Shown here: positions 18,279 to 27,073 of the stretch, piece by piece
Numbering within the stretch: the stretch's first letter is position 1
Layout of the letters: every line of letters begins with the position of its first letter
Assembly (NCBI RefSeq): GCF_900205965.1
Contig: NZ_OAOF01000001.1
Coordinates: 496,001 to 560,000 of the forward strand
DNA: 64,000 nt
From: Lacrimispora amygdalina
Lineage (GTDB): Bacteria; Bacillota; Clostridia; Lachnospirales; Lachnospiraceae
Direction: 5' to 3'
The notes under the pieces: model-generated
What the model was told of the DNA's origin: nothing
Seen by the model: only the letters and a program-made list of their open reading frames with translations
The model's database searches: none
Translations under genes and position numbers: made by a program

Positions 18279-19475
18279 ATGAAAAAATTAGTAAGTAGTT
18301 TACCTTTTAAATTACTTCTGGGGGTTATTTTGGGGATTTTAATCGGCCAGATCGCCGGTGAACATTTCATGAATTTTGTGGTAACTGTTAAATATATACT
18401 CAATCAGGTCATTATATTCTGTGTCCCACTCATCATTATCGGGTTTATTGCCCCATCCATTACACGTTTGGGAAACAATGCTTCTAAAATGCTGGGAATC
18501 GCTGTATCTGCCGCCTATCTTTCTTCCATAGGCGCAGCCCTGTTTTCCATGACTGCCGGGTATATCATGATCCCTCATCTGTCCATTTCCACCAGTACCG
18601 ATGGATTAAAGGAACTTCCGGGAATTGTATTCCAGCTGGATATTCCACAAATCATGCCGGTTATGAGCGCTCTTGTATTTTCACTCTTGCTGGGTCTTGC
18701 TGCAACCTGGACAAAAGCCGGAGTTATCACCCAGGTACTGGAGGAGTTCCAGGAGATCGTTCTTTCTATTGTGACCAAGATCGTCATACCCATCCTCCCT
18801 GTCTTTATCGCATTTACGTTCTGCGCACTGTCCTACGAAGGAACCATTACCAAACAGCTTCCTGTCTTCCTTCAGGTGGTACTGATCGTAATGGCCGGCC
18901 ACTATATCTGGCTGACACTATTGTATGTAATTGGGGGTCTCTATTCCAGAAAGAATCCCTTTGATGTTGTGCGCAATTACGGACCAGCCTATATTACAGC
19001 CGTAGGTACCATGTCATCAGCAGCAACCCTTGCCGTGGCTTTAAAATGCGCAAAAAAATCACAGCCCACGTTAAGAGAGGATATGGTGGATTTTGGTATT
19101 CCGCTATTTGCCAACATTCACTTATGCGGTTCTGTTCTCACTGAGGTTTTCTTTGTTATGACCGTATCCATGATTCTTTACGGCTCCACTCCTTCTCTTG
19201 GATCAATGCTTTTATTCTGTGCCCTGCTTGGTATATTTGCAATTGGTGCACCTGGTGTTCCCGGAGGTACCGTTATGGCATCTCTTGGACTGATCACCGG
19301 TGTTTTGGGTTTTGATGAGATGGGAACTGCTCTCATGCTGACAATTTTTGCTCTTCAGGACAGTTTTGGAACCGCATGCAACGTAACCGGAGACGGAGCC
19401 CTGACTCTGATTCTTACCGGATATGCAGAAAAGCACGGAATTAAGAATCACAAGATAGAATCAGGAATCTCATAA
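18279..19475 (+). CDS. DAACS-family (DctA/SstT-like) dicarboxylate or amino acid symporter
   Basis: A 398-residue membrane protein with eight or more hydrophobic helices. It shows the family's reentrant and substrate regions: a serine-containing loop (TMSSAATLAVAL near 245) and a NVTGDG block near residue 370, which corresponds to the conserved NxxGD motif. The family imports glutamate, aspartate, serine, cystine or C4-dicarboxylates with sodium or protons. Only 2 bp separate it from cyuA, so it most likely feeds that enzyme with cysteine, cystine or serine. Substrate is inferred from context. Confidence 0.85.
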   Translation: MKKLVSSLPFKLLLGVILGILIGQIAGEHFMNFVVTVKYILNQVIIFCVPLIIIGFIAPSITRLGNNASKMLGIAVSAAYLSSIGAALFSMTAGYIMIPHLSISTSTDGLKELPGIVFQLDIPQIMPVMSALVFSLLLGLAATWTKAGVITQVLEEFQEIVLSIVTKIVIPILPVFIAFTFCALSYEGTITKQLPVFLQVVLIVMAGHYIWLTLLYVIGGLYSRKNPFDVVRNYGPAYITAVGTMSSAATLAVALKCAKKSQPTLREDMVDFGIPLFANIHLCGSVLTEVFFVMTVSMILYGSTPSLGSMLLFCALLGIFAIGAPGVPGGTVMASLGLITGVLGFDEMGTALMLTIFALQDSFGTACNVTGDGALTLILTGYAEKHGIKNHKIESGIS

Positions 19476-19479
19476 TATG

Positions 19480-19530
19480 AAACGAGCGCCCCGGCAGAAG
19501 TCTCATACTTCCTGTCAGGACGCTCGTTTT
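19480..19530. terminator. Bidirectional terminator between the symporter and uxuB
   Basis: Long inverted repeat with outer arms AAACGAGCG and CGCTCGTTT and an inner GCAGAAGT/ACTTCCTGT part, ending in Ts on the plus strand and in a matching T-rich run on the minus strand, between convergent genes. Confidence 0.8.
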
Positions 19531-19535
19531 ATTCA

Positions 19536-21149
19536 TTAGTTTTCCAGTTCTCGTTTCAATGTTTCCCGGACTGCCCCAACTCCCTTAATCTGGGAGCAGA
19601 ACATCTCTTCAATCATTTCACCAATACCGGCTTTATAAAGGTCAATTCCGAAGATATTTTCATTAGACAGAATATCTTTCAGCTGTCCGTGATACGTCTC
19701 TGGTTTCCCCAGCTCAATTCCTTTCAGCTTATCGGTCAGCTCCGGAATCATAGGATCAGAAGATAGCTCGAATGCCTTACCCTCATCATCCACAGCCAGA
19801 AGATAGCGGCACCAGCCGGCAATTGCCAGAGGAATGGCCTTTAATTTTTTCGCATCTCCGTATTTTTCCACATAAGCCTTGATGGTTTCACCATAGCGGA
19901 TTCCTACTTTCTGAGATGTATCTGTAGCAATTCTCTGTGGTGCATCCGGCATAAATGGATTAGGAATTCTCACACGGATTACTTCGTCCACAAATTCCAT
20001 AGGAGACAGGATTCCCGGATCAGTAACAACCGGCATTCCTTCAACAGGACCAATCTCATGAACCAGACGATTCAGCTGCGGATCCTTCATTTCATCTGCG
20101 ATCAGAGTATATCCCAGGACACATCCATACACTGCCAATGCTGTATGAAGCGGATTTAAGCAGGTAGTTACTTTCATACGCTCCACTTTGTTAACGGTAT
20201 CCCTGTCTGTCATATAGACTCCGGCTTTTTCAAGCGCCGGTCTTCCGTTAGGGAACTTGTCTTCAATTACCAGATACTGAGGACCCTCTGCATTGACGAA
20301 TGGTGCAATGTAAGTCTTTTTAGAGGTAATAACCGGAGCCATATTTTCAACTCCTGCTTTTTCCAGCTCACTGCAGACAGAATCAGCCGGACGTGGTGTG
20401 ATCTTATCGATCATGGACCATGGGAAGGAAACACAGGACTCATCATCCAGATAATCAACAAACGCTTTCTCCACAAATCCTCTGTTCTCCCATTCTCTTG
20501 CAACTGTCACGACAGACTGTTTCAGCTTCTCACCATTGTGGGAACAGTTATCCATGGAAACCACCGCCAGAGGCGCTTTCCCGGCCTTAAACCGTTCAAA
20601 AAGCAGTGCACATACCACAGCCATGGCAGAAACTGCCTTGTCAGGACCATTTTCCAGATCGGCTAAAATAAATGGGAAATAATTTCCTTCTGTTCCTTTC
20701 AGTGCATAGCCTTTTTCCGTAATAGTGAAAGAAGCGATCTGCAGCTGGGGATTAACAAAAATTTCTTTCAGGCGATTCCAATCAGATGCCACGGCAGACT
20801 GTGCCTTTATTGCTTCCGTCAGAGAACCAATTACTCTTTTAGCAGTCGAACCATCCGCATTCAGAGTTACACCAAGAACCAGATTGTCATAAGGATCATA
20901 GATCTTGTCAATCACATCAAAATCAAAAGTCTCCACACAGGTAATTCCTTTTGTACTCTCTCCCTGCGCTATTAACGTATCTGCAATTCCTCCGATAAAA
21001 ATACGGAAGATATTACCTGCTCCAAAATGCACCCACTCAGGAGACTCTTTGGTTTCTCTGACTACCTTTTCAATGTCATAGGATGGAAGGCTGATTCCAG
21101 CTGCCTCCCAGGCTTCTTTATTCTTTAAACCTTCTAATGTCAGCTTCAT
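19536..21149 (-). CDS. uxuB: D-fructuronate reductase / mannitol dehydrogenase family
   Basis: Interconverts D-fructuronate and D-mannonate with NAD(H) in glucuronate breakdown. The 537-residue protein is a long-chain polyol dehydrogenase: an N-terminal Rossmann domain with WVHFGAGNIFR near 38-48, a CVETFDFDVID segment, and the C-terminal domain with the lysine-containing KVERMKVTTCLNPLHTAL block near 320-340. Being directly downstream of uxuA (15-bp gap, AGGAGG in between) supports the fructuronate role over mannitol or tagaturonate. Codon use looks like that of the core genes. Confidence 0.9.
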   Translation of the reverse strand: MKLTLEGLKNKEAWEAAGISLPSYDIEKVVRETKESPEWVHFGAGNIFRIFIGGIADTLIAQGESTKGITCVETFDFDVIDKIYDPYDNLVLGVTLNADGSTAKRVIGSLTEAIKAQSAVASDWNRLKEIFVNPQLQIASFTITEKGYALKGTEGNYFPFILADLENGPDKAVSAMAVVCALLFERFKAGKAPLAVVSMDNCSHNGEKLKQSVVTVAREWENRGFVEKAFVDYLDDESCVSFPWSMIDKITPRPADSVCSELEKAGVENMAPVITSKKTYIAPFVNAEGPQYLVIEDKFPNGRPALEKAGVYMTDRDTVNKVERMKVTTCLNPLHTALAVYGCVLGYTLIADEMKDPQLNRLVHEIGPVEGMPVVTDPGILSPMEFVDEVIRVRIPNPFMPDAPQRIATDTSQKVGIRYGETIKAYVEKYGDAKKLKAIPLAIAGWCRYLLAVDDEGKAFELSSDPMIPELTDKLKGIELGKPETYHGQLKDILSNENIFGIDLYKAGIGEMIEEMFCSQIKGVGAVRETLKRELEN

Positions 21150-21164
21150 TCCGGCACTGCCTCC

Positions 21165-22238
21165 TTAGTTTTTCCGTGATTCCTTATCAATGGCTTCCCA
21201 TAATCCCTGGAGATATTCCGCACCCAGTGCTCTGTCATAGAGACCGTATCCCGGCATGGCAACCTCTCCCCAGATCATTCTTCCATGATCCGGACGGATC
21301 ACTCCGTCAAATCCGGTATCATGCAGAGCTTTCATAATTGCGTACATATCCATGGAACCGTCGGAGGAAAGATGAGCTGCTTCTTCAAAATCCCTGTCAC
21401 TGTTGTATCTTAAGTTTCTTACATGGGCAAATGGAATTCTTCCTTTTGCAGCTTTAATAATATCACAGATATCATTTGCCGGATTAGAACCAAGAGAACC
21501 TGTACATAAAGTAATGCCGTTATATGGTTTGTCAACTGCCTTTAAAAGTTTTACAATCAGGTCCTTATTACGTATGATTCTTGGCAGTCCAAATATCGGC
21601 CATGCCGGATCATCCGGATGAATTCCCATCTTAATATCATACTTTTCACATACTTCACCGATTGACTCCAGAAAATAAACCAGGTTCTGAAACAGCTTCT
21701 CTTCGTCAATATCTTTATAAGCCTCAAATAAAGATTCCAGGCGTGACAGACGTTCCGGTTCCCAGCCTGGCATTACAAAGCCGTTAGACATCTTTTCAAC
21801 GGATTCTTTCATATGTGCGGGATCAATCTTATCCACTACATCCTGGTTATAAGCAAGTACTGTGGATTTGTCCGCACGCTCTCTTGCAAGATCGGAACGT
21901 GTCCAGTCGAATACAGGCATGAAATTGTAGCAGATCATATGAATTCCTGCTTTTCCCAGATTCTCAAGAGTTTCAATATAATTCGCAATATGCTGTTCCC
22001 GTTTTTCTGTACCAATCTTAATATCGTCAGAAATATTAACGGATTCGATTCCGGCAATGGTAAGACCTGCATCTTCCACCGTTTTTTTAAGTTCAGCAAT
22101 TTCTGCCTCAGTCCAGACTTCTCCTGCCTGCTTGCCCATCAGAGTAGTAACAACACCTTTTACTCCTGGTATCTGTTTGATCTGCTCAAGAGATACACTG
22201 TCATATCCTGGTCCATACCAGCGTAAAGTCATTTCCAT
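21165..22238 (-). CDS. uxuA: D-mannonate dehydratase
   Basis: Removes water from D-mannonate to give 2-keto-3-deoxygluconate. The 357-residue protein matches UxuA throughout, starting MEMTLRWYGPGYDSVSL; it has the metal-site cluster of GIHPDDPAWP near 205-214, LCTGSLGSNPAND near 242-255, FAHVRNL near 275, and RPDHGRMIWGE near 315-325. The ATG at 22238 has AGGAGG nine bases upstream; a TTG directly before it at 22241 is an alternative. It is the first gene of uxuAB, controlled by the divergent GntR protein. No KDG kinase or aldolase gene is in the window. Confidence 0.96.
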   Translation of the reverse strand: MEMTLRWYGPGYDSVSLEQIKQIPGVKGVVTTLMGKQAGEVWTEAEIAELKKTVEDAGLTIAGIESVNISDDIKIGTEKREQHIANYIETLENLGKAGIHMICYNFMPVFDWTRSDLARERADKSTVLAYNQDVVDKIDPAHMKESVEKMSNGFVMPGWEPERLSRLESLFEAYKDIDEEKLFQNLVYFLESIGEVCEKYDIKMGIHPDDPAWPIFGLPRIIRNKDLIVKLLKAVDKPYNGITLCTGSLGSNPANDICDIIKAAKGRIPFAHVRNLRYNSDRDFEEAAHLSSDGSMDMYAIMKALHDTGFDGVIRPDHGRMIWGEVAMPGYGLYDRALGAEYLQGLWEAIDKESRKN

Positions 22239-22301
22239 CAATTTGTTCCTCCTGTTTTGTAATCATTCTTAGTTTACCGTAAGCACAATAAGGCTGTCCT
22301 T

Positions 22302-22331
22302 ATTATATGCTAGTATTACCCGGTCAGCCAA
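22302..22331 (-). promoter_or_regulatory. Probable uxuA promoter
   Basis: Consensus TATAAT (22302-22307) with TTGGCT (22326-22331) 18 bp upstream on the minus strand. The weak -35 box leaves this uncertain. Confidence 0.5.
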
Positions 22332-22502
22332 ACATGTATGAATTATTCTTTATCATGCCTTTCTATCTTGTATGGTAGTATATTACGGGAGAATTTTCAA
22401 TATGTAATTTTGTATATTTTTTTATTGTTTTTTTGTGCATATTGACATTTTTTCAGTTTTGATACATATATTATTGACATTTGAGCATTTTGAAAGCATG
22501 AT

Positions 22503-22516
22503 ACTTGTATACAAGT
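22503..22516. promoter_or_regulatory. Candidate UxuR-type GntR operator
   Basis: Perfect 14-bp palindrome ACTTGTA/TACAAGT. The TTGTATACAA centre resembles the GT-AT-AC core of UxuR, ExuR and other FadR-subfamily sites. It lies about 105 bp upstream of the GntR gene and 265 bp from uxuA. Confidence 0.6.
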
Positions 22517-22621
22517 TAGCCCTAAAAACTTAGCTATTTAAAAAAACAATAGATAAACCTGCTTTCCGGTAGTATACTATCCGTATGCTGTCAGCAGGAT
22601 TTTTAATGAGAGAGGTTTTAT

Positions 22622-23299
22622 ATGAAATTGTTTGATCGGTCTCCCGGAGAGAATGCCAGAAATTACGCCGTACGTGTTCTTCTTTATAATATCATTAATC
22701 TGGAGCTTGCTCCAGGCAGCGCTGTAAGTGAAAATGAACTTTCCTCTACCCTTAATCTTTCAAGAACTCCAGTCAGAGAAGCCCTCATTGAACTGAGCAA
22801 ATCCGGTCTTGTTGAAATACTGCCCCAGCGGGGCAGCTATATATCAAAAATTAATTATGAACATATTGAAGAGTCACGCTTTATGAGGCTTGTGCTTGAA
22901 ATTGCAGTGTTAAAGCTTGCCTGCGAAAATCCGGATCCCGTGGATTTAAAGATGCTTAAGGATAATATAAATGAGCAGAAGTTTTGTCTGGAGCGGGAAG
23001 ATACGGAGAAGTTCTTCCCCCTTGATAATGAGTTTCACATGCTTTTGTTTCAGTCTGTGAACAAAACCAAAACTTTTGAAGTGATTAAATCTCAGATGGT
23101 TCATTTTGACCGGATCCGCACCCTTTCCTTAAAATCAACCAAGCCTACCAGGATTGTGGAAGATCATGAAAATATTTTATATGCCATAGAGCGCAGAGAT
23201 TCGGAGCTGGCAGAGATTCTCATGACCAGGCATATCAACAGACATCAGATGGAAAAGTCCGAACTTATAGCGTCATTCCCCGATTATTTCATCCATTAA
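22622..23299 (+). CDS. GntR-family regulator (FCD), probable uxu regulator
   Basis: A 225-residue protein: a winged helix at residues ~15-75 (VSENELSSTLNLSRTPVREALIELSKSGLVEILPQRGSYI, a textbook GntR recognition region) and a helical FCD effector domain (~85-215) with FHMLLF and HENILYAIE, which carry metal-ligand-type residues. It is divergent from uxuAB, and a TTGTATACAA palindrome lies between them. The likely effector is a hexuronate such as fructuronate, by analogy with UxuR and ExuR. A GAGAGG site precedes the ATG. Confidence 0.9.
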   Translation: MKLFDRSPGENARNYAVRVLLYNIINLELAPGSAVSENELSSTLNLSRTPVREALIELSKSGLVEILPQRGSYISKINYEHIEESRFMRLVLEIAVLKLACENPDPVDLKMLKDNINEQKFCLEREDTEKFFPLDNEFHMLLFQSVNKTKTFEVIKSQMVHFDRIRTLSLKSTKPTRIVEDHENILYAIERRDSELAEILMTRHINRHQMEKSELIASFPDYFIH

Positions 23300-23302
23300 C
23301 CC

Positions 23303-23344
23303 AAAATCCCTCTCAGACAACGACTATGTCCGAGAGGGATTTTT
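23303..23344 (+). terminator. Terminator after the uxu-linked GntR gene
   Basis: Stem AATCCCTCTC...GAGAGGGATT with inner GACA/GTC pairing, followed by five Ts, starting a few bases after the stop. Confidence 0.8.
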
Positions 23345-23371
23345 CAGATTTTTTGATTTTTTATTGGTATA

Positions 23372-23399
23372 TTTACAAGTTGAATCATATAATTATACT
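23372..23399 (+). promoter_or_regulatory. Promoter of the small toxin mRNA
   Basis: TTTACA (23372-23377) and TATACT (23394-23399) with a 16-bp spacer. The transcript would begin near 23406, about 67 bases ahead of the toxin ATG. Confidence 0.65.
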
Positions 23400-23440
23400 G
23401 GCAGGTACAAACTGCTGGCAATCGTGTATAGGGTGGTAGG

Positions 23441-23464
23441 CCTCGATTCTACATAGAATGGAGG
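23441..23464 (+). promoter_or_regulatory. Hairpin sequestering the toxin ribosome-binding site
   Basis: CCTCGATTCTA (23441-23451) pairs with TAGAATGGAGG (23454-23464) apart from one G-G mismatch. The GGAGG ribosome site of the 28-residue peptide is inside the stem. Hiding the ribosome site in this way is typical of type I toxin messages. Confidence 0.75.
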
Positions 23465-23472
23465 TGTTGCTT

Positions 23473-23559
23473 ATGAAGAATTATGACTTCAAGGACTTAA
23501 TGTCTTTTGGTATGTTCCTTCTGGCACTGCTGACATTCGTCTTTATGACGTGTCATTAA
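23473..23559 (+). CDS. Small hydrophobic peptide, putative holin-like (type I) toxin
   Basis: A 28-residue peptide with a single membrane helix: it starts MKNYDFKDLMSFG, continues MFLLALLTFVFM and ends TCH. The pattern of a short polar head, then SFGxFLLALLTFV, matches the Hol-Tox group of putative holin-like toxins annotated in Firmicutes. GGAGG stands eight bases before the ATG but is paired in a hairpin (23441-23464). It has its own promoter, a bidirectional terminator, and a predicted convergent RNA behind it. Membrane depolarisation is the usual effect of such peptides; toxicity here is inferred. Confidence 0.72.
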   Translation: MKNYDFKDLMSFGMFLLALLTFVFMTCH

Positions 23560-23561
23560 CC

Positions 23562-23606
23562 GCAAAAAGCCTTCCCTGTACTTTGGTCGGTCGGGAAGGT
23601 TTTTGC
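23562..23606. terminator. Bidirectional terminator between toxin mRNA and convergent RNA
   Basis: GCAAAAAGCCTTCCC pairs with GGGAAGGTTTTTGC, giving A and T tracts on both sides, so it can end transcripts from either direction. Confidence 0.85.
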
Positions 23607-23652
23607 ATTACTTTTCTTATCAGCCAACCACCCTGTGGCGATTGCCCTTCTT
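23562..23652 (-). ncRNA. Predicted convergent small RNA (candidate type I antitoxin)
   Basis: On the minus strand TTGTAA (23681-23686) and TATAAT (23659-23664) are 16 bp apart, giving a start near 23652 and an RNA of about 90 nt that ends at the shared terminator. Its 5' end (23623-23646) is nearly the same sequence as the 5' end of the toxin mRNA (23417-23441): GGCAATCG, then AGGGTGGT and GGC in both. It overlaps the toxin transcript at the terminator. Expression and pairing are predicted only. Confidence 0.6.
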
Positions 23653-23734
23653 TATTATATTATAACTGCCATTTAAAATATTACAAGTACAGGCATTTAT
23701 TTTAAAATATTTCCAGAAATTTCTAGCAATCTCC

Positions 23735-24808
23735 TTAATTTTCATTCAGCCTGGCAAGTTTCTCGGCCTGGTCTGCAGCAATCAGGGAATCTAAAAGTTC
23801 ATAAATGTCTCCATTCATGATGGAATCGATCTTATAAAGTGTCAGCTTAATCCGGTGATCTGTTACACGGCCCTGGGGGAAATTATAGGTTCTGATCTTC
23901 TCAGACCGGTCACCAGTACCAATCTGGCTTCTGCGCTCCTCTGCCTCAGAATTCTGTCTCTTTTCCAGCTCAATATCATAAAGCTTGGAACGAAGCAGGC
24001 GGAATGCCTTTTCTTTGTTCTGAAGCTGGGACTTCTCCGTCTGAGAGTAAATCACAATCCCTGTAGGCATATGAGTCAGACGAACTGCTGAATCGGTGGT
24101 ATTAACACACTGTCCGCCGTTACCGGAAGCACGCATGACATCGATTCTCACATCCTTATCCTCAATCACTACATCCACTTCCTCCGCTTCTGGCATAACT
24201 GCCACAGTGGCTGTTGAAGTGTGGATTCTTCCGCCGCTCTCTGTCTCCGGTACACGCTGGACACGGTGAACGCCGCTTTCGTATTTCATTTTGGAATAAG
24301 CACCTTTTCCGGTGATCATGGCAACTACTTCCTTGAACCCGCCGATACCGTTCTCATTCACGCTGATTAACTCTACCTTCCATCTCTGGGCTTCTGCATA
24401 ATTCACATACATACGATACAGCTCAGAAGCAAAAAGCGCGGCCTCATCTCCGCCAGCTCCTGCGCGGATTTCCAGAATAATGTTCTTATCATCGTTGGGG
24501 TCTTTGGGTAAAAGAAGTATTTTCAGCTCCTGTTCCAGCTGTTCAATTTTCTTTTTGGCATCGGATAATTCTTCCTTTGCCATCTCCCGCATCTCCTCAT
24601 CACTCTCTTCTTCCAGAATTGCCAGACTTTCCTCTACCGTCTGTTTTTCTTTCTTATACTGGGTATAAGCCTCTACCAGATCTGCCAGATCCGCCTGCTC
24701 CTTCATCAGCTTCCGAAACCGGTTCTGATCCTCTGCAACAGACGGATTGTTAAGCTCCAGCATCAGTTCTTCATAATGAATTAATATATCATCTAATCGA
24801 TCAAACAT
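23735..24808 (-). CDS. prfA: Peptide chain release factor 1
   Basis: Ends translation at UAA and UAG. The 357-residue protein has the PxT-type codon-recognition tripeptide as PET ([13 protein letters not shown] near 180-192) and the GGQ peptidyl-hydrolysis loop ([20 protein letters not shown] near 225-245). The ATG at 24808 has GGAGG just upstream and starts MFDRLDD as expected; an in-frame ATG at 24847 would overlap the prmC stop. The order prmC-prfA on one strand is meaningful, since PrmC methylates the glutamine of GGQ. Confidence 0.97.
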   Translation of the reverse strand: MFDRLDDILIHYEELMLELNNPSVAEDQNRFRKLMKEQADLADLVEAYTQYKKEKQTVEESLAILEEESDEEMREMAKEELSDAKKKIEQLEQELKILLLPKDPNDDKNIILEIRAGAGGDEAALFASELYRMYVNYAEAQRWKVELISVNENGIGGFKEVVAMITGKGAYSKMKYESGVHRVQRVPETESGGRIHTSTATVAVMPEAEEVDVVIEDKDVRIDVMRASGNGGQCVNTTDSAVRLTHMPTGIVIYSQTEKSQLQNKEKAFRLLRSKLYDIELEKRQNSEAEERRSQIGTGDRSEKIRTYNFPQGRVTDHRIKLTLYKIDSIMNGDIYELLDSLIAADQAEKLARLNEN

Positions 24809-24846
24809 TGGTATCCTCCAAAATCTCACCAAAAGGGCCATGCCCA

Positions 24847-25710
24847 TTATTTTTCATAAACACCACTTACTACCCGGTCCAGCCCCGCCGCATCACACCA
24901 TGACCGGATCTTCGTAAAACCAGCTTCCACAAGCAGTTTGCTGACTGCCTCTTTCTGATCATAACCTGTTTCAAAATATACTGTACCGCCAGGATTTAAA
25001 AACTTCCTGCTCTCTTCTGCCAGTCTCCTGTAAAAATAAAGACCGTCTTTTTTTCCGTCAAGGGCCAGCATAGGCTCATGGTCCCGCACCTCCGGCTGCA
25101 GCTTACGGATCTCTTCTGTCGGAATGTAGGGCGGGTTGGAAACGATCACATCAAACCTTTCATCTGTCTCAAAAGCATTAAATAAATCGCTTAACAGAAA
25201 CGTGATATGATCTTTGCCTAAAATTGCCTCCCCATTCCGTTGTGCCACTTTTAGTGCTTCCGAAGAAATGTCTGCTGCTGCCACCGATTGGAAACCGCCA
25301 AGCTTTGCAAGACTTATGGCAATACATCCGCTTCCTGTGCACAGATCAAGAACTCTGGGATTCTTTCCTTTGTAATCCTTTAAAACCTGTTCAGCCAGAG
25401 TCTCCGTATCCTGCCTGGGAATCAAAACATGCTCATTGATGAAAAAGTTCAGACCCATAAATTCCATGTTTCCAGTTATCTGCTGAAGGGGAATTCTGGC
25501 TGATCGAAGCTCAAGCATCCGGTAAAACTCACGGACAGATCCGTCGGATTGTGCTTTTAACTCTCTGTTCCGTTCTATGAGAAAATGAGTCAGGTCTGTA
25601 TGAAATGCCTCAAGCAGCAGATATCTGGCATCAAGAGCCGCTTCATCCACTCCGGCTTTCAACAGCCTGTCAGTTCCTTCCTCCAATAACTGATTTAACG
25701 TTAAACTCAT
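24847..25710 (-). CDS. prmC: Release factor glutamine methyltransferase
   Basis: Methylates the GGQ glutamine of release factors with S-adenosylmethionine. The 287-residue protein has an N-terminal helical domain (1-85), the SAM-binding [16 protein letters not shown] near 120-135, and the substrate-binding NPPY motif in [11 protein letters not shown] near 190-200. It lies 38 bp upstream of prfA and its ATG overlaps the stop of the DUF1385 gene by four bases, so the three genes are cotranscribed. Confidence 0.96.
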   Translation of the reverse strand: MSLTLNQLLEEGTDRLLKAGVDEAALDARYLLLEAFHTDLTHFLIERNRELKAQSDGSVREFYRMLELRSARIPLQQITGNMEFMGLNFFINEHVLIPRQDTETLAEQVLKDYKGKNPRVLDLCTGSGCIAISLAKLGGFQSVAAADISSEALKVAQRNGEAILGKDHITFLLSDLFNAFETDERFDVIVSNPPYIPTEEIRKLQPEVRDHEPMLALDGKKDGLYFYRRLAEESRKFLNPGGTVYFETGYDQKEAVSKLLVEAGFTKIRSWCDAAGLDRVVSGVYEK

Positions 25711-26651
25711 GATTTCTTCCCCGGAAAGCTTTTTTCAAGAAATTCTCTCCAGTCAAACACAGCTTCTACGGAAGCGATCCCAACTTCAATCATGGAATCA
25801 TCCGGTTCACTGGTTGTCAGTCCCTGCATCCACATACCCGGTCTGCTTAAAATATCTACCAGCTTTGACTCACTTCTGCCTGCAATGCGAAGAAACTCGT
25901 AAGACACTCCTGCGATCACCGGGATCAGAACAATACGGCTTAAAATCCGAAGGGGAAGAGTCTTTACCTGTATTACCATAAAAAACAGGATACTGATAAT
26001 CATAACAATCAAAAGAAAACTGGTTCCGCAGCGCTTATGTTCCTTAGAGCTGTTTCTTACGTTCTCTACATTCAGCTCCAGTCCGTGTTCCAGACAGTTA
26101 ATACATTTATGTTCTGCTCCGTGGTACATGAAGGTACGTCTTATGTCCTCCATGCGGGAAACAAGCTTAATATAAGCAATAAAGATACCAATACGTATGA
26201 TACCTTCCAATACAGCCATCACAGTCTGCGATTTTATAAAATAGTGAAATATATTAGCCAGAAACATGGGAAGTACCATAAAAATGCAGATAGCCATAAT
26301 TACGGAAAATACCATTACCATGCTCATCAGAGCTTTTTCCATCTTTTCACCAAATATCCGCTCCAAAAGCTTCTCAAATTTCGAGGGTTCCATATCCTCC
26401 TCATCATCTTCAAAAAAGCTGGCAGAAAAGGTGAGGGACCTCATACCCAGTATCATGGAATCAGCAAAGCTGAAAATACCTCTGAAAAACGGAAGAGAAA
26501 ACAGCTTCACTTTCTCCCCCAGGCTGACATACGTATCTTTTTTCACTTCAATGGTTCCGTCCGGTTTCCGTACTGCTGTGGCATACTCATCCCTGTTTTT
26601 CATCATAACGCCTTCAATCACGGCCTGACCGCCGATTCCTGAATACTTCAT
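25707..26651 (-). CDS. DUF1385 (YqhQ-like) membrane protein
   Basis: A 314-residue protein beginning MKYSGIGGQAVIEGVMMKN, the family hallmark. Hydrophobic segments lie near residues 100-135, 145-170 and 205-245, with a conserved YHGAEHKCINCLEHG segment near 180 that looks like a metal site. The biochemical role is unknown; the family is often next to prmC-prfA and rpmE in Clostridia, as here. An AGAGGTGG site supports the ATG at 26651. It overlaps prmC by four bases. Confidence 0.9.
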   Translation of the reverse strand: MKYSGIGGQAVIEGVMMKNRDEYATAVRKPDGTIEVKKDTYVSLGEKVKLFSLPFFRGIFSFADSMILGMRSLTFSASFFEDDEEDMEPSKFEKLLERIFGEKMEKALMSMVMVFSVIMAICIFMVLPMFLANIFHYFIKSQTVMAVLEGIIRIGIFIAYIKLVSRMEDIRRTFMYHGAEHKCINCLEHGLELNVENVRNSSKEHKRCGTSFLLIVMIISILFFMVIQVKTLPLRILSRIVLIPVIAGVSYEFLRIAGRSESKLVDILSRPGMWMQGLTTSEPDDSMIEVGIASVEAVFDWREFLEKSFPGKKS

Positions 26652-26678
26652 ACGCCAACCACCTCTCTCTAATCTCAA

Positions 26679-26719
26679 AAAAGGTTGAGCTAAAGTGTTT
26701 CCACTAAACTCAACCTTTT
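26679..26719 (-). terminator. Terminator after rpmE
   Basis: AAAAGGTTGAG and CTCAACCTTTT pair, with an inner TTTAGTG/CACTTTA extension around a GAAA tetraloop. The minus strand runs into Ts. Confidence 0.8.
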
Positions 26720-26732
26720 CTTTGCTCCAAAC

Positions 26733-26939
26733 TTATTCAGCCTTAACGCCATATTTACGATTGAATTTATCAATACGTCCACGAGCGGAAGCAGCTCTCT
26801 GCTGACCGGTGTAGAATGGATGGCATTTAGAACAAATTTCTACGTGGATGTCATCCTTTGTAGAACCAGTTACGAATTCATTACCACAGTTGCAAACAAC
26901 CTTTGCCTGGTAGTAATTTGGATGGATTCCCTCTTTCAT
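26733..26939 (-). CDS. rpmE: 50S ribosomal protein L31 (zinc-binding type)
   Basis: A 68-residue L31 starting [20 protein letters not shown]. Two cysteine pairs, CNC near 13-15 and CSKC near 34-37, mark the zinc-containing C+ form. FYTGQQ and the basic C-terminus with RFNRKYG are typical. A GAGG site lies eight bases before the ATG at 26939; a GTG nine bases upstream is a less likely start. It is ahead of the DUF1385-prmC-prfA group on the same strand, with its own terminator. Confidence 0.96.
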   Translation of the reverse strand: MKEGIHPNYYQAKVVCNCGNEFVTGSTKDDIHVEICSKCHPFYTGQQRAASARGRIDKFNRKYGVKAE

Positions 26940-27073
26940 TATTTTCACCTCGCATACTTTGATTTCTATTAAATCGCGGTTTGTAAACCGACTTTGTCTA
27001 ATAAACAGCTTGTATAGTATAACATAGAAAAAATCTTAATGCAAGCATTTATTTATATAAAAGATCACAGCCA

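Larger units (their letters stand above)
22239..22621. other. Divergent uxuA / gntR control region (383 bp, no gene)
   Basis: Strongly AT-rich stretch between divergent genes. It holds a possible uxuA promoter (22302-22331), a palindrome for the GntR protein (22503-22516) and the regulator's own leader. No open frame with a ribosome site was found. Confidence 0.7.

Noticed and set aside
26037..26642. A 201-codon open frame on the plus strand within the DUF1385 gene
   Set aside because: Antisense to a conserved gene, without ribosome site; the composition reflects the reverse of a membrane protein.
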